This document shows, one piece after another, positions 7,050-8,174 of a DNA stretch of 8,174 nt. Source of the DNA: Candidatus Sabulitectum sp. (GTDB lineage: Bacteria; Fermentibacterota; Fermentibacteria; Fermentibacterales; JCC-6). The first letter of the stretch is position 1; every line of letters starts with the position of its first letter. Under the pieces are notes generated by a model. That model saw only the letters and a program-made list of their open reading frames with translations. It did no database searches and was not told the origin of the DNA. The translations under genes and the position numbers were made by a program. The stretch covers positions 1 to 8,174 of the forward strand of contig JAGLQD010000331.1 in assembly GCA_023136985.1 (NCBI GenBank), given 5' to 3'.

Positions 7050-7145
7050 AGAGCCTGTGATTATGCCGAGTGTGAGTACTGCAGACTGCGTTCAACTGCG
7101 GCACTCTTTATTGCTACTCGGCATAATCAAGAACTCAGCATAATG
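7050..7145 (-). repeat. Right terminal inverted repeat of the RIT element
   Basis: Reverse complement of 3740-3835 with one difference (A at 7078). It contains TGATTATGCCGAGT (7058-7071), ACTCGGCATAATCA (7116-7129) and the variant CTCAGCATAAT (7134-7144) at the outer edge. Integrase coding sequence resumes immediately outside it. Read on the - strand, the repeat supplies 17 foreign codons and a TGA (7092-7094) to the truncated integrase. Confidence 0.95.
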
Positions 7146-7859
7146 GCGAAGGGAATGCACCTGCGCCTTTTTGCGAATACCACTGGCAAGAAGGGCTTCT
7201 TTGAAGGCCATCTGTACAACCGCTATTGAGAATGGCTCATTGATCGGATCTGAGTGGTTGTAGTTACCGTGACAACCTCGGCCAACCCTGGGAAACAACC
7301 ACTCTTCATTCCGGTGGATCTGCCAAAATTCACGCAGAAGTTTAAGAGTTCGTTTGGGCAAGGGCACATAGCGATCCTTACCGCCTTTACCATTGCGCAC
7401 ATGAACGACCATCCGGGCACTGTCTATGTCACAAATCTGTAATCTGGTGCCCTCACCAACACGCAATCCCAGAGAGTAGATTGTTTCAAGACATGCCCGA
7501 TAACGAAAGAACCTCACATTCTTCATTATGGTGATAACTTCTTTGCGAGAAAGGACTACCGGCAGCCTTTTCTCTCGTGCAGGACGCACCAACCCCAGAA
7601 TTGACCAATCCTTTTTCAACGTCTTTTCCCAAAAGAACTTGATACCGCAGATTGCTATCGTACAGGTAGCACGTGCCCACTTCTTCTCATTCTTCACATA
7701 AAGAAAGTATGCCCGAATCTCTTTCTCATCAATCCTATCAGGTGATTTTTCGTAGTATTCAGCGAGTTGTCTAACCGATCGAGCATAGCATTCCTGCGTC
7801 CTTGGATTCAACCCGGCGAGTTGCATATCTTCGATCATTCTCTTCTGTAGTGCTGTCAT
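7092..7859 (-). pseudogene. 5' part of a tyrosine recombinase gene interrupted by the RIT element
   Basis: This open frame reads as 255 residues, but only the first 238 (to 7146) plus two bases of codon 239 are native; the tail AEFLIMPSSNKECRS comes from the RIT terminal repeat. The native part has the SAM-like N-terminal domain (about 1-85; RTQECYARSVRQLAEYY) and the first half of the catalytic domain: Arg133 (GLRVGEG), Lys158 (GKGGKDR), and His235/Arg238 of HSLRH. The GH histidine and the nucleophilic Tyr are missing here and lie at 3544-3711. The rebuilt protein would be 293 residues, normal for a solo integrase, apart from the TAG at codon 262. ATG 7859 has GGGAGAG upstream. It belongs to a different subfamily from the three Rit proteins; from memory, similar integrases often sit beside IS91-type transposases, but no such transposase is seen here. 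The truncated product should be inactive. Confidence 0.92.
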
Positions 7860-7889
7860 GATACTCTCCCTATTTCACGGAAGTACTTG

Positions 7890-7908
7890 ATTGTACCACC
7901 TATAGGAA
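7890..7908 (-). repeat. Right copy of imperfect direct repeat flanking the broken integrase
   Basis: Reads TTCCT-ATAGG-TGGTACAAT on the - strand, 30 bases upstream of the integrase start codon. It matches 3528-3543 in both outer blocks. Here TGGTACAAT could serve as an extended -10 promoter element for the integrase; no good -35 is visible. With only 14 matched bases in two blocks the repeat could be fortuitous. Confidence 0.35.
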
Positions 7909-7913
7909 GTATG

Positions 7914-8165
7914 CTACTGGAGATGTATGTCGGTTTTATCTGCGCGGTACGCGCTTAGTTCAACTGCTGTTTGCAGCAATACATCGATATCATTAAAATC
8001 TAAATATTCCTGCCATTTTATGAGATAGTCATTCATAGCAAATGGATTCGGTGGAACGAAAGCAGCTTTGTCAATTGTACATCCTGGAAGTCCAATCCAA
8101 TTCTGGTTGTTTCTAAACTGACCAAGGTTCTTATTCTGTCCACGAACGCTGCTAAGGAACCAAAC
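7914..8165 (-). pseudogene. Truncated Fic-family protein fragment
   Basis: The - strand reads LSSVRGQNKNLGQFRNNQNW, then IGLPGCTIDKAAFVPPNP, a helical stretch (NDYLIKWQEYLDF) and DVLLQTAVE. This is the N-terminal region of Fic proteins (FRxxQNWIG...AxFVPPxP...), enzymes that usually transfer AMP to target proteins and often act in toxin-antitoxin settings. The frame hits a stop upstream (8166-8168) close to the window edge. Downstream, similarity ends around 7958 and the frame closes with unrelated residues at TAG 7914-7916. The catalytic HPFxDGNGR motif, which should follow directly, is absent, so no active enzyme can be made. It is either a remnant cut by insertion of the integrase-bearing element or an independently decayed gene. 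The missing half was not found at the left flank. Confidence 0.75.
7942..7954. repeat. Small GC-rich dyad at the Fic breakpoint
   Basis: GCGCG (7942-7946), GTA, CGCGC (7950-7954). It lies four bases from GAAC on the - strand (7961-7958), about where Fic similarity stops. GC hairpins next to GAAC or CAAG tetranucleotides are known at ends of IS91-type rolling-circle elements. A 5-bp stem alone is weak evidence. Confidence 0.3.
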
Positions 8166-8174
8166 TTATATAAC

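Larger units (their letters stand above)
3712..7145 (-). mobile_element. RIT element (Recombinase In Trio) with terminal inverted repeats
   Basis: Three adjacent, overlapping tyrosine recombinase genes of different subfamilies (ritA, ritB, ritC) lie in the order and sizes known for RIT elements. They are enclosed by 96-bp inverted repeats (3740-3835, 7050-7145; one mismatch). The outer limits were set by rejoining the interrupted host integrase: deleting 3712-7145 restores its frame and its HSLRHCFATHLL motif. TG is present at both borders (3710-3711 and 7144-7145), so the exact cut can slide by 2 bases; no longer target duplication is visible. The element is 3434 bp and carries no obvious cargo. 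All three recombinases have complete catalytic residues and the repeats are nearly identical, so it looks recent and possibly active. The left end has 28 extra bases (3712-3739) outside the inverted repeat. Confidence 0.9.

Noticed and set aside
3544..7859. Integron with integrase and cassettes
   Set aside because: The integrase shows no sign of the additional integron-integrase patch, and I see no attC sites or cassette genes next to it.
7090..7967. 10-mer GTTCAACTGC shared by the right terminal repeat (7090-7099) and the Fic fragment (7958-7967)
   Set aside because: A shared 10-mer is not improbable over these lengths, and the surrounding bases do not match.

Overview
The left part of the window (1-3410) looks like ordinary chromosome of a bacterium with middling GC content. 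It carries the 3' end of ispG (isoprenoid synthesis), a type I glutamine synthetase gene whose TTG start overlaps the ispG stop, and a gene for a lipoprotein with beta-propeller-like repeats. All three run on the + strand and end at a 10-bp hairpin. Lipoproteins of this kind are common in the Bacteroidetes/FCB side of the tree and in several uncultured candidate phyla. That is only a weak hint; the window does not identify the organism.

The rest (about 3528-8174) is a nest of mobile DNA. Its centre is a complete-looking RIT element (Recombinase In Trio), about 3712-7145. Three tyrosine recombinase genes lie on the - strand in the order ritA (5734-6972), ritB (4823-5737) and ritC (3825-4823). 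They are joined by a 4-nt ATGA overlap and a 1-nt TAATG overlap. Each protein keeps the full Arg-Lys-HxxR-His-Tyr catalytic set. The trio is enclosed by 96-bp terminal inverted repeats (3740-3835 and 7050-7145) that differ at one base. The repeats are built from an 11-bp motif, ATTATGCCGAG, in direct and inverted copies. The left end carries an extra perfect 22-bp palindrome of the same motif that the right end lacks. A 23-bp dyad just upstream of ritA is a candidate operator.

The RIT element has split a fourth, unrelated tyrosine recombinase gene. The 5' part is at 7144-7859 (-) and the 3' part at 3544-3711 (-). The break falls inside the second histidine codon of the catalytic HSLRH motif. 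Removing 3712-7145 rejoins the two parts in frame into a 293-codon gene, broken otherwise by only one TAG codon. This gives a precise predicted empty site. The interrupted integrase gene is itself closely flanked by an imperfect direct repeat containing TGGTACAAT, and beyond it lies the truncated end of a Fic-family gene. The region therefore records at least two layers of insertion: an integrase-bearing element next to or into a fic gene, then the RIT element into that integrase.

Functionally, ispG and glnA are probably co-transcribed housekeeping genes. The three Rit proteins probably act together on the terminal repeats, with translational coupling helping to fix their ratio. No cargo gene is seen inside the RIT element.
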